In this document: in pieces, positions 1 to 12,342 of the stretch
Layout of the letters: each line of letters opens with the position of its first letter
How positions within the stretch are numbered: position 1 is the first letter of the stretch
Source of the DNA: Tessaracoccus lacteus
Lineage (GTDB): Bacteria; Actinomycetota; Actinomycetes; Propionibacteriales; Propionibacteriaceae
Length of the DNA stretch: 64,000 nucleotides
Assembly: GCF_029917005.1 (NCBI RefSeq)
Contig: NZ_CP123967.1
Span: forward strand, 806,001-870,000
Direction of reading: 5' to 3'
Program-made: the position numbers and the translations under genes
Notes under the pieces: generated by a model
The model's input: only the letters and a program-made list of their open reading frames with translations
The model's database searches: none
What the model was told of the DNA's origin: nothing

Positions 1-19
1 CGCCTTGTACCTCCACCAT
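1..19 (-). CDS. Start of amino-acid ABC transporter ATPase (partial)
   Basis: Only the first six codons (MVEVQG) are inside the window, so the call rests on context. An ATG on the minus strand lies 5 nt after the permease stop, which is operon spacing, and polar amino-acid ABC operons commonly run binding protein, permease, ATPase. MVEVQG is a plausible opening for such an ATPase, but no domain can be seen here. Confidence 0.4.
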
Positions 20-24
20 CGCGG

Positions 25-969
25 TCACGGGGTCACCTCCAGGTTGGGGTCGGCCTTGACGGTGCCCGCGGCGAGGATCGCCTGCTGACGCTTCGACATG
101 CCCTTGGCGGGCTTCGACGGCGACTCGTCGTCGAAGCCCTTGCCGTAGTAGGCCTCGAGACGCGCCTGGCCGACCATCAGGATCGACGTGATGAACAGGT
201 ACCAGATGCCGGCGACGATGAGCAGCGGCAGCGGCAGGAACTCCTTGTTGCCGATGGCGTTCGTGACGAACTGCAGCTCGAGCGAGAACGGCACGGCCAG
301 CACCAGGGAGGTGGTCTTGAGCATCGAGATGGTCTCGTTGCCCGTCGGCGGCACGATCACCCGCATCGCCTGCGGGATGATGATGCGCCGCAGCGTCGTC
401 GAGCGCTTCATGCCGAGCGCCGTGGATGCCTCCCACTGGCCCTTGTCGACCGAGTTGAGGCCGGAGCGGACGATCTCGGAGAGGTACGCGCCCTCGTTCA
501 GTCCGAGGCCGAGGATCGCGGCGACGGTCGCGTTGATCACGTCGTAGGTGTTGAAGACGAAGAACTCGGGCCCGAAGGGGATCCCGAGGCTGAGCCGCGG
601 GTAGAGCACACCGATCAGGCCCCAGAACACGAGCTGGGTGTAGACGGGAGTGCCGCGGAAGAACCAGATGTAGACCCAGGCCACCCCGCGCAGGACGGGG
701 TTCGTCCCCATCCGCATGACGGCGGTCAGCACGGCCATGATGATGCCGAGCAGCATCGCGGCCACGGTGAGGATCAGCGTCCAACCGACCCCGCTGATGA
801 CGCGCGGGTCGAACAGGTACTGCCCGACGACGTCCCAGCGGTAGTTCTCGTTGGTCAGCAGACCATGCACCAGCATGGCCACCAGGACCAGCACGATGGC
901 CGCGGCGACCCACAGGCTCGGCCGGGGGACCGGCCGTGCGCGGATGAGTTCGGGGGGCCGGGTCGACAT
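25..969 (-). CDS. Amino-acid ABC transporter permease (HisM/GlnP type)
   Basis: Integral membrane subunit of a polar amino-acid importer, 314 residues. Residues about 20-40 form one membrane span, followed by the typical BPD_transp_1 arrangement. The EAA loop that contacts the ATPase is visible around residues 180-200 (EASTALGMKRSTTLRRIIIPQA). The C-terminal ~40 residues are charged and cytoplasmic. It starts 5 nt after the stop of the upstream binding-protein gene and is followed by an apparent ATPase start, so the three form one operon. Family assignment is firm; the amino acid transported cannot be told from sequence. Confidence 0.92.
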   Translation of the reverse strand: MSTRPPELIRARPVPRPSLWVAAAIVLVLVAMLVHGLLTNENYRWDVVGQYLFDPRVISGVGWTLILTVAAMLLGIIMAVLTAVMRMGTNPVLRGVAWVYIWFFRGTPVYTQLVFWGLIGVLYPRLSLGIPFGPEFFVFNTYDVINATVAAILGLGLNEGAYLSEIVRSGLNSVDKGQWEASTALGMKRSTTLRRIIIPQAMRVIVPPTGNETISMLKTTSLVLAVPFSLELQFVTNAIGNKEFLPLPLLIVAGIWYLFITSILMVGQARLEAYYGKGFDDESPSKPAKGMSKRQQAILAAGTVKADPNLEVTP

Positions 970-974
970 CTCGG

Positions 975-1895
975 TCAGGCCTTCGGGTTCAGCTCAGCGG
1001 TGGTGAGAGCCGCGTCCTCGACGCCCCAGGCATCCAGGATCCTGCCCCAGGTGCCGTCGTCCATCAGCGACTGCGTGGCGGCCTGCACGGCCTTCGCGAG
1101 CTCCATATCGTCCTTGTTCACGACGATGCCCTGCTCGGCCGCGTCGCGGATGCCGCCGGTGATCTCCAGCTGGCCGTTGGTCAGCGAGGCGGCGTAGCCG
1201 GCGACGGTGGAGTCGGCGTAGAACGCGACGGCCTTGCCGCCGACGACGTTCGTGGTCGCGTCGGACTGCCGGGCGTAGGAGAGGACCTCGATTGCCTCGT
1301 CGCCCGCCGCGGTGCAGTCATCGGAGAATGTGGCCAGCTCCTCCTCCTGGTAGGTGCCGGTCTGGACGGCGATGGTCTGACCGCACACGTTCTCTGGGTC
1401 GAAGGACTGCGGGTTGCCCGCCTTGACCGCGTAGCTGGAGCCCACGTTGATGTAGGAGATCATGTTCGCGTTCTCGAGGCGCTCCGGCGTGATCGTGAAC
1501 GACGAGATGCCGACGTCGTACTTCGAGCCGATCGCCGGGATCAGGGAGGCGAACTCGCCGTCCTGCACCTCCGCCTCGAGGCCCAGCACGTTGCCGATGG
1601 CCTTGGCCAGGTCGACGTCGTAGCCGATCGCGGTGTTGAGGTCGTCCGCGCGGAACTCGGCGGGGGCGTAGTCGGTGGAGGCGCCGACGACGAGGGTGCC
1701 CTTCTCAGCGACCGCGTCCGGCAGCATCGCGGCGATGTCGTCGACCTTGGCCACGCCCGAGACGTCGTAGCTCAGATCGGTGGAATCGCTCGCGGACGCG
1801 GTGTCGGAGGCGGTGCTGGCGGAGTCGGAGGTCTGGCCGCTGCACGCGGTGAGCGCGAGGGTGGCGAGTAGACCGACGGCGAGAATGGGACGCAT
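975..1895 (-). CDS. Amino-acid ABC transporter substrate-binding lipoprotein
   Basis: Extracellular solute receptor (SBP_bac_3 fold) that delivers a polar amino acid to the permease encoded next. The start at 1895 was chosen over a longer frame because it gives a clean lipoprotein signal peptide (hydrophobic residues 4-16, lipobox LTAC with Cys18) and has GGGAGG just upstream. A Ser/Thr/Asp-rich linker of about 25 residues follows the lipidated Cys, then the two-lobed binding domain beginning near GTLVVGAS and including ISSFTITPERLE. Length is 306 residues, usual for the family. It is divergent from rplJ and first in its operon. Confidence 0.93.
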   Translation of the reverse strand: MRPILAVGLLATLALTACSGQTSDSASTASDTASASDSTDLSYDVSGVAKVDDIAAMLPDAVAEKGTLVVGASTDYAPAEFRADDLNTAIGYDVDLAKAIGNVLGLEAEVQDGEFASLIPAIGSKYDVGISSFTITPERLENANMISYINVGSSYAVKAGNPQSFDPENVCGQTIAVQTGTYQEEELATFSDDCTAAGDEAIEVLSYARQSDATTNVVGGKAVAFYADSTVAGYAASLTNGQLEITGGIRDAAEQGIVVNKDDMELAKAVQAATQSLMDDGTWGRILDAWGVEDAALTTAELNPKA

Positions 1896-1929
1896 GGGGG
1901 TCCTCCCAGAAGACAGTGATGACGCCGAA

Positions 1930-1935
1930 AGCCTA
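1930..1935 (-). promoter_or_regulatory. Candidate -10 box of the amino-acid ABC operon
   Basis: Reads TAGGCT on the minus strand, about 35 nt upstream of the lipoprotein start. No good -35 hexamer is visible at 16-18 bp, so this is tentative. Confidence 0.35.
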
Positions 1936-1979
1936 ATGCACCGGCCCTGCTCCACCCCGTGGCGGGCCGAAGGGCCGAT

Positions 1980-2008
1980 TTGGCGCGGCGCGGGGTCGCG
2001 GGTACTGT
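1980..2008 (+). promoter_or_regulatory. Promoter of rplJL
   Basis: TTGGCG (1980-1985), 17 bp spacer, TACTGT (2003-2008). Expected transcription start is near 2015, so the L10 leader would be fully transcribed. Together with the leader this accounts for most of the 302-bp gap between the divergent ABC operon and rplJ. Confidence 0.6.
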
Positions 2009-2011
2009 ATG

Positions 2012-2127
2012 TCGAGCCGAAGACCGCAGGTGACACCAGTCATAAAGCCGAAAGGCACCCGCGCAGGTGAACGTGAGAGCTCAGGATACTGAGACGCCCC
2101 GCGCCGCCTGGCGACGGGGCTTTTTTG
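2012..2127 (+). promoter_or_regulatory. Ribosomal protein L10 leader (autoregulatory)
   Basis: The transcribed leader contains the motif AAGACCGCAGGTG (about 2020-2032) and a second GCGCAGGTGAACGTGAGAGC (2061-2080), resembling the L10/L12-binding leader found before rplJ in many bacteria. It ends in a terminator-like hairpin. Known leaders of this class bind L10 and reduce rplJL expression. Assignment is by pattern and position; a covariance-model search of this interval would settle it. Confidence 0.65.
2095..2126 (+). terminator. Attenuator-like terminator in the rplJ leader
   Basis: GCCCCG and CGGGGC arms around a 13-14 nt loop region, followed by six T (2121-2126). It lies 70 nt before rplJ, so it can only act as an attenuator for rplJL. 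Confidence 0.65.
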
Positions 2128-2197
2128 TTGCGGTCGACGGTGCTCCAGGTTCCCCCGCCGGGGAGTCGGGAGCTTGATGAGACCGGAAGGAGACCAC

Positions 2198-2803
2198 ATG
2201 GCGAGGCCGGACAAGGCTGCCACGGTCGCAGAGCTCACTGAGGCATTCAGCAGCTCCGCGGCGGCAGTGCTTACCGAGTACCGCGGTCTCACCGTCAAGG
2301 ATCTGCAGAACCTGCGTCGATCCCTCGGTGAGAACGCCACCTACGCCGTTGCGAAGAACACCCTGACGGCGATCGCGGCCAAGGAGGCCGGCATTGAGGG
2401 TGTCGAAGAGACCCTCACCGGCCCGACCGCCATCGCGTTCGTCACGGGTGACGTCGCCGCTGCCACCAAGGGGCTGCGCGACTTCGCAAAGGCCAATCCG
2501 TCCCTGGCTATCAAGGGTGGCGTCCTCGAGGGCAAGTTCCTCGACGCCAAGGCTGTTCTCAAGCTGGCCGACCTCGAGTCCCGCGAGGTGCTCCTGGCCA
2601 AGCTTGCCGGCGCGCTGCAGGCCAACCTGGCCAAGGCCGCCTACCTGCTGGCTGCCCCGCTGTCGCAGGGCGCCCGCGCCCTCGGCGCGCTGCAGACCGC
2701 TGCCGAGGCCAACCCCTCCCTGATCGGTGGCGCTGCCGCCGAGGCCACGGACGAGACCCCCGCCGCGGATGCGGCACCCGAAGCAGCGCCCGCTGCGGAG
2801 TGA
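2198..2803 (+). CDS. rplJ: 50S ribosomal protein L10
   Basis: Stalk-base protein that anchors L7/L12 dimers to 23S rRNA and acts as translational repressor of its own operon. The start [10 protein letters not shown] at 2198 was chosen because GGAAGGA lies 7 nt upstream; a frame-compatible ATG further up lacks this. Conserved features: [15 protein letters not shown] (residues about 30-44) and the NTL region. Length is 201 residues, longer than the usual 165-175 because of an Ala/Glu/Pro-rich C-terminal tail from about residue 175. Followed 54 nt later by rplL. Confidence 0.97.
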   Translation: MARPDKAATVAELTEAFSSSAAAVLTEYRGLTVKDLQNLRRSLGENATYAVAKNTLTAIAAKEAGIEGVEETLTGPTAIAFVTGDVAAATKGLRDFAKANPSLAIKGGVLEGKFLDAKAVLKLADLESREVLLAKLAGALQANLAKAAYLLAAPLSQGARALGALQTAAEANPSLIGGAAAEATDETPAADAAPEAAPAAE

Positions 2804-2857
2804 TCCGTTGCAGCGTCCGCTGCGATCACAAACTTTTCTACGAAAGGAACGCCCATT

Positions 2858-3250
2858 ATGGCGAAGCTCACCAACGACGAGCTCCTTGAGGCCTTCAAGG
2901 AGATGACCCTGATCGAGCTCTCCGAGTTCGTGAAGCTGTTCGAGGACACCTTCGGTGTCACCGCTGCTGCTCCGGTTGCGGTTGCCGCTGCCGCCCCCGC
3001 CGCTGCCGATGGCGGCGACGACGCTGCTGAGGAGGGCTCCGACAAGGTCGACGTCATCCTCACCGCCGGTGGCGACAAGAAGATCGCCGTCATCAAGGAG
3101 GTGCGCGCTCTGACCTCCCTCGGCCTGAAGGAGGCCAAGGACCTCGTCGAGGCTGCCCCCAAGGCCGTCCTCGAGGGCGTCGACAAGGAGACCGCTGCCA
3201 AGGCCAAGGAGGCCCTCGAGGCCGCCGGCGGCTCCGTCGAGGTCAAGTGA
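2858..3250 (+). CDS. rplL: 50S ribosomal protein L7/L12
   Basis: Stalk protein that recruits translational GTPases. 130 residues: N-terminal dimerisation helices (to about 35), Ala/Val/Pro-rich hinge (35-58) and C-terminal factor-binding domain with [10 protein letters not shown] and [16 protein letters not shown] lies about 11 nt before the ATG. Co-transcribed with rplJ and closed by a strong hairpin, so rpoB is probably read mostly from its own promoters. Confidence 0.98.
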   Translation: MAKLTNDELLEAFKEMTLIELSEFVKLFEDTFGVTAAAPVAVAAAAPAAADGGDDAAEEGSDKVDVILTAGGDKKIAVIKEVRALTSLGLKEAKDLVEAAPKAVLEGVDKETAAKAKEALEAAGGSVEVK

Positions 3251-3288
3251 CCCGACGCGCAGTTACGCGCTGACTGATTCCACAGTCC

Positions 3289-3321
3289 GGAAGGCCCGCC
3301 CCCATCGGGGGCGGGCCTTCA
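3289..3321 (+). terminator. Terminator after rplL
   Basis: Perfect inverted repeat with arms AAGGCCCGCCCCC and its complement around a short ATC(G) loop (core 3291-3319). No run of T follows, as is common in high-GC genomes. Confidence 0.75.
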
Positions 3322-3365
3322 GCCGTCTCCGGGTACCCCTGCGGCGGACTCGCCGCGCAAAGCAC

Positions 3366-3393
3366 TTGCGCCGTCGGCCGGCCCCGCTATCAT
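3366..3393 (+). promoter_or_regulatory. Candidate distal rpoB promoter
   Basis: TTGCGC (3366-3371), 16 bp, TATCAT (3388-3393). Confidence 0.45.
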
Positions 3394-3459
3394 CATCGTC
3401 GAGGTCAGTGTCGACCGGGGGAGGACCCGCAGGCCAGGGAAGTGGTGCGTGGTCCCCTG

Positions 3460-3488
3460 TTGCCTTATCTGCCCGCTTGCAGTACAGT
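3460..3488 (+). promoter_or_regulatory. Candidate proximal rpoB promoter
   Basis: TTGCCT (3460-3465), 17 bp, TACAGT (3483-3488). Predicted leader of about 90 nt to the rpoB start. Confidence 0.5.
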
Positions 3489-3583
3489 GGTTGTTTGCCC
3501 AGCTATGCGTATGCCCCGGTCTTGACACCGGGCGTCCGCCATGCACGGAAATTTGCTTCAAGCGTTCTTGGAAGGACCGAATC

Positions 3584-6500
3584 TTGGCCGCCTCGCGCTC
3601 TGCGTTGAAGAACACCAATGTCGTCTCGTCCACTGGTCGAATCTCCTTCGCGAAGATCCATGAGCCCCTGGAGGTCCCGAACCTCCTGGATCTCCAGATC
3701 AACGCGTACAACTGGTTGATCGGAAACGAGACGTGGCGTGCCTCGGTCGAGGCCCAGCTTGCCGCTGGCCGCACCGACGTCAACACCCGCTCAGGTCTGG
3801 AGGAGATCTTCGCGGAGATCTCTCCGATCGAGGACTTCAACGAGACGATGTCGCTGTCTTTCCGCGACCACCGTTTCGAGGAGCCCAAGTACAGCATCGA
3901 GGAGTGCAAGGACCGCGACGTCACCTACGCCGCGCCCCTCTTCGTCACCGCCGAGTTCGTGAACAACGACACCGGTGAGATCAAGTCGCAGACCGTCTTC
4001 ATCGGCGACTTCCCGCTGATGACCGACCGCGGCACGTTCGTCATCAACGGCACCGAGCGTGTCGTGGTGTCGCAGCTCGTCCGCTCGCCCGGCGTCTACT
4101 TCGAGCAGACCCCCGACAAGACGTCCGACAAGGACATCTTCTCCTGCAAGGTAATCCCGTCGCGCGGCGCGTGGCTGGAGTTCGAGATCGACAAGCGCGA
4201 CATGGTGTTCGTGCGCCTCGACCGCAAGCGCAAGCAGAATGTCACCGTTCTGCTGAAGGCGCTCGGCTGGAGCGAGGACAAGATCCTCGAGGAGTTCGGC
4301 GAGTACGAGTCCATGCGACTGACCCTCGAGAAGGATTCGGTCAAGACGCAGGACGAGGCACTCCTCGACATCTACCGCAAGCTGCGCCCGGGCGAGCCGC
4401 CGGCGCGCGACGCGGCCCAGCAGCTTCTGGAGAACTACTACTTCAACCCGAAGCGCTACGACCTGGCCAAGGTCGGTCGCTACAAGATCAACAAGAAGCT
4501 CGGCCTCGAGCTGCCGTTCGATCAGCAGGTCCTCACCAACGACGACATCATCGCCGCGATCAAGTACGTCGTCGCGCTGCATGACCACCAGGAGACCCTC
4601 GGCGATGTCATCGTCGAGGCCGACGACATCGACCACTTCGGCAACCGTCGCCTCCGCACCGTCGGCGAGCTGATCCAGAACCAGCTCCGCACCGGGCTCG
4701 GCCGCATGGAGCGCGTCGTCCGCGACCGCATGACGACGCAGGACATCGAGGCGATCACGCCGCAGACGCTGATCAACATCCGTCCGGTGACCGCCGCGCT
4801 GAAGGAGTTCTTCGGTACCTCCCAGCTGTCGCAGTTCATGGACCAGAACAACCCCCTGGCCGGCCTGACGCACAAGCGTCGTCTGTCCGCGCTGGGCCCC
4901 GGCGGTCTGTCCCGTGACCGCGCCGGCATGGAGGTCCGTGACGTCCACCCCTCGCACTACGGCCGCATGTGCCCCATCGAGACCCCTGAAGGCCCGAACA
5001 TCGGCCTCATCGGCTCGCTGGCGTCCTTCGCCCGCGTCAACGCGTTCGGCTTCATCGAGACCCCGTACCGCAAGGTCGTCGACGGCTACGTCACCGACCA
5101 GATCGACTACCTCACCGCCGACGAGGAGGACCGCTACAACATCGCCCAGGCGAAGGCAGCGGTCGACCAGGACGGCCGCCTGACGGAGGAGCGCGTGCTC
5201 GTCCGGATGAAGCACGGTGACGCTGACGAGATCGCGCCGTCCGAGGTCGAGTACATGGACGTGTCCCCGCGCCAGATGGTCTCCATCGCCACGGCGCTGA
5301 TCCCGTTCCTCGAGCACGACGACGCGTCCCGCGCCCTGATGGGTGCGAACATGCAGCGCCAGGCCGTGCCGCTGATCCGCAACGAGTCCCCGTTCGTGGG
5401 CACCGGCATGGAGTACCGCGCCGCTGTCGACGTCGGCGACGTCACGCTCGCCAAGAAGCCCGGCGTGGTCACCTCGGTGTCCGCCGACATCCTGGAGATC
5501 GCGAACGACGACGGCACCTACGCCAGCTTCAAGCTGGACAAGTTCGTCCGCTCGAACGCCGGCACCTGCATCAACCAGCGCCCGCTGGTCGCCCCCGGCG
5601 ACCGGGTCGAGATCGGCACGCCGCTGGCCGACGGTCCCTGCACCGACCAGGGCGAGCTGGCGCTGGGCCGGAACCTGCTCGTGGCGTTCATGCCGTGGGA
5701 GGGCCTCAACTACGAGGACGCGATCATCCTGTCGCAGCGCATCGTGCAGGACGATGTCCTCACCTCGATCCACATCGAGGAGTACGAGGTCGACGCCCGC
5801 GACACGAAGCTGGGCGCCGAGGAGATCACCCGTGAGATCCCCAACGTCTCTGACGAGATGCTGGCCGACCTCGACGAGCGCGGCATCATCCGCATCGGCG
5901 CCGAGGTCGAGGCGGGCGACATCCTGGTCGGCAAGGTCACCCCGAAGGGCGAGACCGAGCTGACCCCCGAGGAGCGCCTGCTGCGCGCCATCTTCGGCGA
6001 GAAGGCCCGCGAGGTTCGCGACACCTCCCTGAAGGTGCCCCACGGCGAGTCCGGCACCGTCATCGGCGTGCGCGTCTTCAACCGCGAGGACGACGACGAG
6101 CTGCTGCCCGGCGTCAACCAGCTGGTCCGCGTGCACGTCGCGCAGAAGCGCAAGATCTCCGACGGCGACAAGCTCGCCGGCCGCCACGGTAACAAGGGCG
6201 TCATCTCGAAGATCCTGCCCGTCGAGGACATGCCGTTCCTCGAGGACGGCACCCCCGTCGACATCGTCCTGAACCCCCTGGGCGTGCCCTCGCGTATGAA
6301 CGTGGGTCAGGTCCTCGAGAACCACCTCGGCTGGATCGCCAAGACCGGCTGGGACATCGAGGATGCCAAGGGCGAGTGGGCTGACCGCCTGCGCGAGGTC
6401 GGCCTCGGCCACGTCGGTGCCGACTCCAAGCTCGCGACCCCCGTCTTCGACGGCGCGAACGAGGACGAGATCGCCGGCCTGCTGGACAACTCGCTCAAGA

Positions 6501-7057
6501 CCCGCGACGGCGTCCGCCTGATCGACTCGTCCGGCAAGGCGAATCTTCTCGACGGCCGCACCGGCGAGCCGTTCCCGGAGAAGATCGGCGTCGGCTACAT
6601 GTACATGCTGAAGCTGCACCACCTTGTCGACGACAAGATCCACGCACGCTCCACCGGCCCGTACTCCATGATCACGCAGCAGCCGCTCGGCGGTAAGGCC
6701 CAGTTCGGTGGCCAGCGCTTCGGTGAGATGGAGGTGTGGGCTCTCGAGGCCTACGGCGCCGCCTGGGCACTGCAGGAGCTGCTAACGATCAAGTCCGACG
6801 ACGTCCCCGGCCGCGTGAAGGTCTACGAGGCGATCGTCAAGGGCGAGAACATCCCCGAACCGGGCATCCCGGAGTCGTTCAAGGTCCTCATCAAGGAGAT
6901 GAAGTCGCTGTGCCTGAACGTGGAGGTCCTCTCCGATGACGGCCGTGTGATCGACCTGCGCGAGTCCGAGGACGACATCCGGTCCGCCGAGGACTTCGGG
7001 ATCGACCTCGGCCGCCGCCCCGGAGCCGACAACTTCATGGACGTCGGCGAAGTCTGA
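3584..7057 (+). CDS. rpoB: DNA-directed RNA polymerase beta subunit
   Basis: Catalytic subunit of RNA polymerase, 1157 residues. I chose the TTG at 3584 because GGAAGGA ends 7 nt before it and the protein then begins like other actinobacterial RpoB ([12 protein letters not shown], then [18 protein letters not shown]). The longer upstream in-frame extension looks non-coding. The rifampicin-binding region at residues 411-437 carries wild-type contact residues Asp420, His430 and Ser435 (E. coli 516, 526, 531), so target-site rifampicin resistance is not expected. The C-terminus contains the conserved [24 protein letters not shown] block. rpoC follows after 104 bp. Confidence 0.98.
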   Translation: MAASRSALKNTNVVSSTGRISFAKIHEPLEVPNLLDLQINAYNWLIGNETWRASVEAQLAAGRTDVNTRSGLEEIFAEISPIEDFNETMSLSFRDHRFEEPKYSIEECKDRDVTYAAPLFVTAEFVNNDTGEIKSQTVFIGDFPLMTDRGTFVINGTERVVVSQLVRSPGVYFEQTPDKTSDKDIFSCKVIPSRGAWLEFEIDKRDMVFVRLDRKRKQNVTVLLKALGWSEDKILEEFGEYESMRLTLEKDSVKTQDEALLDIYRKLRPGEPPARDAAQQLLENYYFNPKRYDLAKVGRYKINKKLGLELPFDQQVLTNDDIIAAIKYVVALHDHQETLGDVIVEADDIDHFGNRRLRTVGELIQNQLRTGLGRMERVVRDRMTTQDIEAITPQTLINIRPVTAALKEFFGTSQLSQFMDQNNPLAGLTHKRRLSALGPGGLSRDRAGMEVRDVHPSHYGRMCPIETPEGPNIGLIGSLASFARVNAFGFIETPYRKVVDGYVTDQIDYLTADEEDRYNIAQAKAAVDQDGRLTEERVLVRMKHGDADEIAPSEVEYMDVSPRQMVSIATALIPFLEHDDASRALMGANMQRQAVPLIRNESPFVGTGMEYRAAVDVGDVTLAKKPGVVTSVSADILEIANDDGTYASFKLDKFVRSNAGTCINQRPLVAPGDRVEIGTPLADGPCTDQGELALGRNLLVAFMPWEGLNYEDAIILSQRIVQDDVLTSIHIEEYEVDARDTKLGAEEITREIPNVSDEMLADLDERGIIRIGAEVEAGDILVGKVTPKGETELTPEERLLRAIFGEKAREVRDTSLKVPHGESGTVIGVRVFNREDDDELLPGVNQLVRVHVAQKRKISDGDKLAGRHGNKGVISKILPVEDMPFLEDGTPVDIVLNPLGVPSRMNVGQVLENHLGWIAKTGWDIEDAKGEWADRLREVGLGHVGADSKLATPVFDGANEDEIAGLLDNSLKTRDGVRLIDSSGKANLLDGRTGEPFPEKIGVGYMYMLKLHHLVDDKIHARSTGPYSMITQQPLGGKAQFGGQRFGEMEVWALEAYGAAWALQELLTIKSDDVPGRVKVYEAIVKGENIPEPGIPESFKVLIKEMKSLCLNVEVLSDDGRVIDLRESEDDIRSAEDFGIDLGRRPGADNFMDVGEV

Positions 7058-7080
7058 GTGTTGAGCTCAGTCACCCACTA

Positions 7081-7098
7081 GGGGCTCCCGCGAGCCCC
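7081..7098 (+). terminator. Hairpin between rpoB and rpoC
   Basis: GGGGCTC and GAGCCCC arms with loop CCGC in the 104-bp rpoBC spacer. There is no T run; more likely an RNA-processing or attenuation element than a full terminator. Confidence 0.45.
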
Positions 7099-7161
7099 CG
7101 CATCAACAACTCAGACTCATTCGAAGGCACCTACTGCAAGTAGGGGAAAGAGAAGCAAAAC

Positions 7162-11103
<3,942 letters not shown>

Positions 11104-11116
11104 ATCATCCGGTAGC

Positions 11117-11161
11117 ACGCCGCGGGGCGGGGGAGTGTCACACTCCTCCGCCCCGCGGCGT
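11117..11161 (+). terminator. Terminator after rpoC
   Basis: Long stem: ACGCCGCGGGGCGG pairs with CCGCCCCGCGGCGT, extended by GGAGTG/CACTCC at the loop end. This should insulate rpsL from rpoBC. Confidence 0.8.
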
Positions 11162-11195
11162 CTCGCGTGCCGGATCGCGACGACCGGGGCCGGTT

Positions 11196-11224
11196 TTGAG
11201 GATGCGGTCCGCGTGAAGTAATCT
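11196..11224 (+). promoter_or_regulatory. Promoter of rpsL-rpsG-fusA
   Basis: TTGAGG (11196-11201), 17 bp, TAATCT (11219-11224). Expected start near 11231, giving a leader of about 195 nt. Together with the rpoC terminator this explains the 322-bp gap before rpsL. Confidence 0.65.
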
Positions 11225-11230
11225 TGTCCG

Positions 11231-11416
11231 GTGCGCCCGAACACTCGGGCCCTTGTGCGTGCCCTGGCATTCGCTCTTGACGTTGCGGAGAGCGTGACGT
11301 GCCGACAGTTCGCACGGCAGCCATCTGCATCACAGACCGGGAACGGTGTCCCCGTGTCGGCGATCCGGAGAAGCTGCGCCAGGGAAGGTAAACGTACACA
11401 CAACGAACGAAAGTGA
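11231..11416 (+). other. Possible leaderless upstream ORF in the rpsL leader
   Basis: A 61-codon frame starts with GTG exactly 7 nt after the predicted -10 box, where a leaderless message would begin, and stops 9 nt before the rpsL start. The product is basic (rich in Arg and Ala) and matches no family I know. Leaderless translation is common in actinobacteria, but nothing else supports coding. I list it only as a candidate. Confidence 0.2.
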
Positions 11417-11425
11417 TACCAGCAG

Positions 11426-11797
11426 GTGCCAACTATTCAGCAGCTGGTCCGTAAGGGCCGCACCGACAAAGTCTCGAAGAACAAGACCCCCGCGCTGAAG
11501 GGCTCCCCCCAGCGCCGCGGCGTGTGCACGCGTGTGTACACCACGACGCCGAAGAAGCCGAACTCCGCGCTCCGTAAGGTCGCGCGCGTGCGTCTGAGCT
11601 CCGGCATCGAGGTCACCGCCTACATCCCGGGTGTCGGCCACAACCTGCAGGAGCACTCCATGGTGCTCGTCCGAGGCGGTCGTGTGAAGGACCTCCCCGG
11701 CGTGCGCTACAAGATCATCCGCGGCTCCCTCGACACCCAGGGTGTCAAGGGCCGCAAGCAGGCTCGCAGCCGCTACGGCGCGAAGAAGGAGAAGTAA
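11426..11797 (+). CDS. rpsL: 30S ribosomal protein S12
   Basis: Decoding-site protein, 123 residues, GTG start, opening [12 protein letters not shown] as in the family. Lys43/Lys44 in TTTPKKPNS and Lys88 in GGRVKDLPG are the wild-type residues at positions where streptomycin-resistance substitutions occur. The stop overlaps the rpsG ATG (TAATG), so the two are translationally coupled. Confidence 0.98.
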   Translation: MPTIQQLVRKGRTDKVSKNKTPALKGSPQRRGVCTRVYTTTPKKPNSALRKVARVRLSSGIEVTAYIPGVGHNLQEHSMVLVRGGRVKDLPGVRYKIIRGSLDTQGVKGRKQARSRYGAKKEK

Positions 11798-12267
11798 TGC
11801 CTCGCAAGGGTCCCGCGCCGAAGCGCCCCGTCGTCGCCGATCCGGTCTACGGCTCCCCGGTTGTCTCTCAGCTGGTCAGCAAGATCCTCCTGGACGGCAA
11901 GAAGTCCGTGGCTCAGGCCATCGTGTACGAAGCCCTCGAGGGCACCCGCGCCAAGACCGGCAACGACCCGGTCCAGACGCTGAAGAAGGCTCTCGACAAC
12001 GTCAAGCCGAGCATCGAGGTCAAGTCCCGCCGCGTTGGTGGCGCCACCTACCAGGTGCCGATCGAGGTCAAGCCGAACCGCCAGAACACCCTGGCGCTGC
12101 GTTGGCTCGTCTCCTTCTCCCGCGCCCGTCGCGAGAAGACGATGACCGAGCGCCTCATGAACGAGATCCTCGACGCCTCCAACGGCCTGGGTGCCTCCGT
12201 GAAGCGCCGCGAGGACACGCACAAGATGGCCGAGGCCAACCGCGCCTTCGCCCACTACCGCTGGTGA
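11797..12267 (+). CDS. rpsG: 30S ribosomal protein S7
   Basis: Primary 16S rRNA-binding protein that nucleates the 30S head, 156 residues, the family's normal length. [12 protein letters not shown] opening and the conserved [10 protein letters not shown] and [20 protein letters not shown]-terminal block are visible. Start overlaps the rpsL stop by one base. Confidence 0.98.
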   Translation: MPRKGPAPKRPVVADPVYGSPVVSQLVSKILLDGKKSVAQAIVYEALEGTRAKTGNDPVQTLKKALDNVKPSIEVKSRRVGGATYQVPIEVKPNRQNTLALRWLVSFSRARREKTMTERLMNEILDASNGLGASVKRREDTHKMAEANRAFAHYRW

Positions 12268-12273
12268 CTGCCG

Positions 12274-12300
12274 CCCCCGGACCCGCGAAGGCTCCGGGGG
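12274..12300 (+). terminator. Hairpin between rpsG and fusA
   Basis: CCCCCGGA and TCCGGGGG arms around an 11-nt loop. No T run, so perhaps partial attenuation before fusA. Confidence 0.45.
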
Positions 12301-12342
12301 TGCTCTCCGCTTAGTTGAAGTTTTACCCAAAGGAATGCACAC

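Larger units (their letters stand above)
3322..3583 (+). other. rpoB upstream region
   Basis: The gap between rplL and rpoB is 333 bp. Beyond the rplL terminator it holds two candidate promoters (listed separately) and about 90 nt of leader. The short frames that can be drawn through it have no start signal or recognisable motif, so I call no gene. Confidence 0.6.

Noticed and set aside
3449-3583. N-terminal extension of rpoB from an upstream ATG
   Set aside because: The extension contains a promoter-like sequence, does not resemble RpoB, and a TTG with GGAAGGA upstream matches the family start.
4814-4894. Rifampicin-resistance substitutions in rpoB
   Set aside because: The residues equivalent to E. 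coli 516, 526 and 531 are wild type; the Ala at 426 is not a known resistance change, as far as I recall.
3791-6643. 950-codon open frame antisense to rpoB
   Set aside because: A GC-bias shadow: its composition is dominated by Val, Leu, Asp, Gly and Arg, no motif is recognisable, and rpoB is unambiguous on the other strand.
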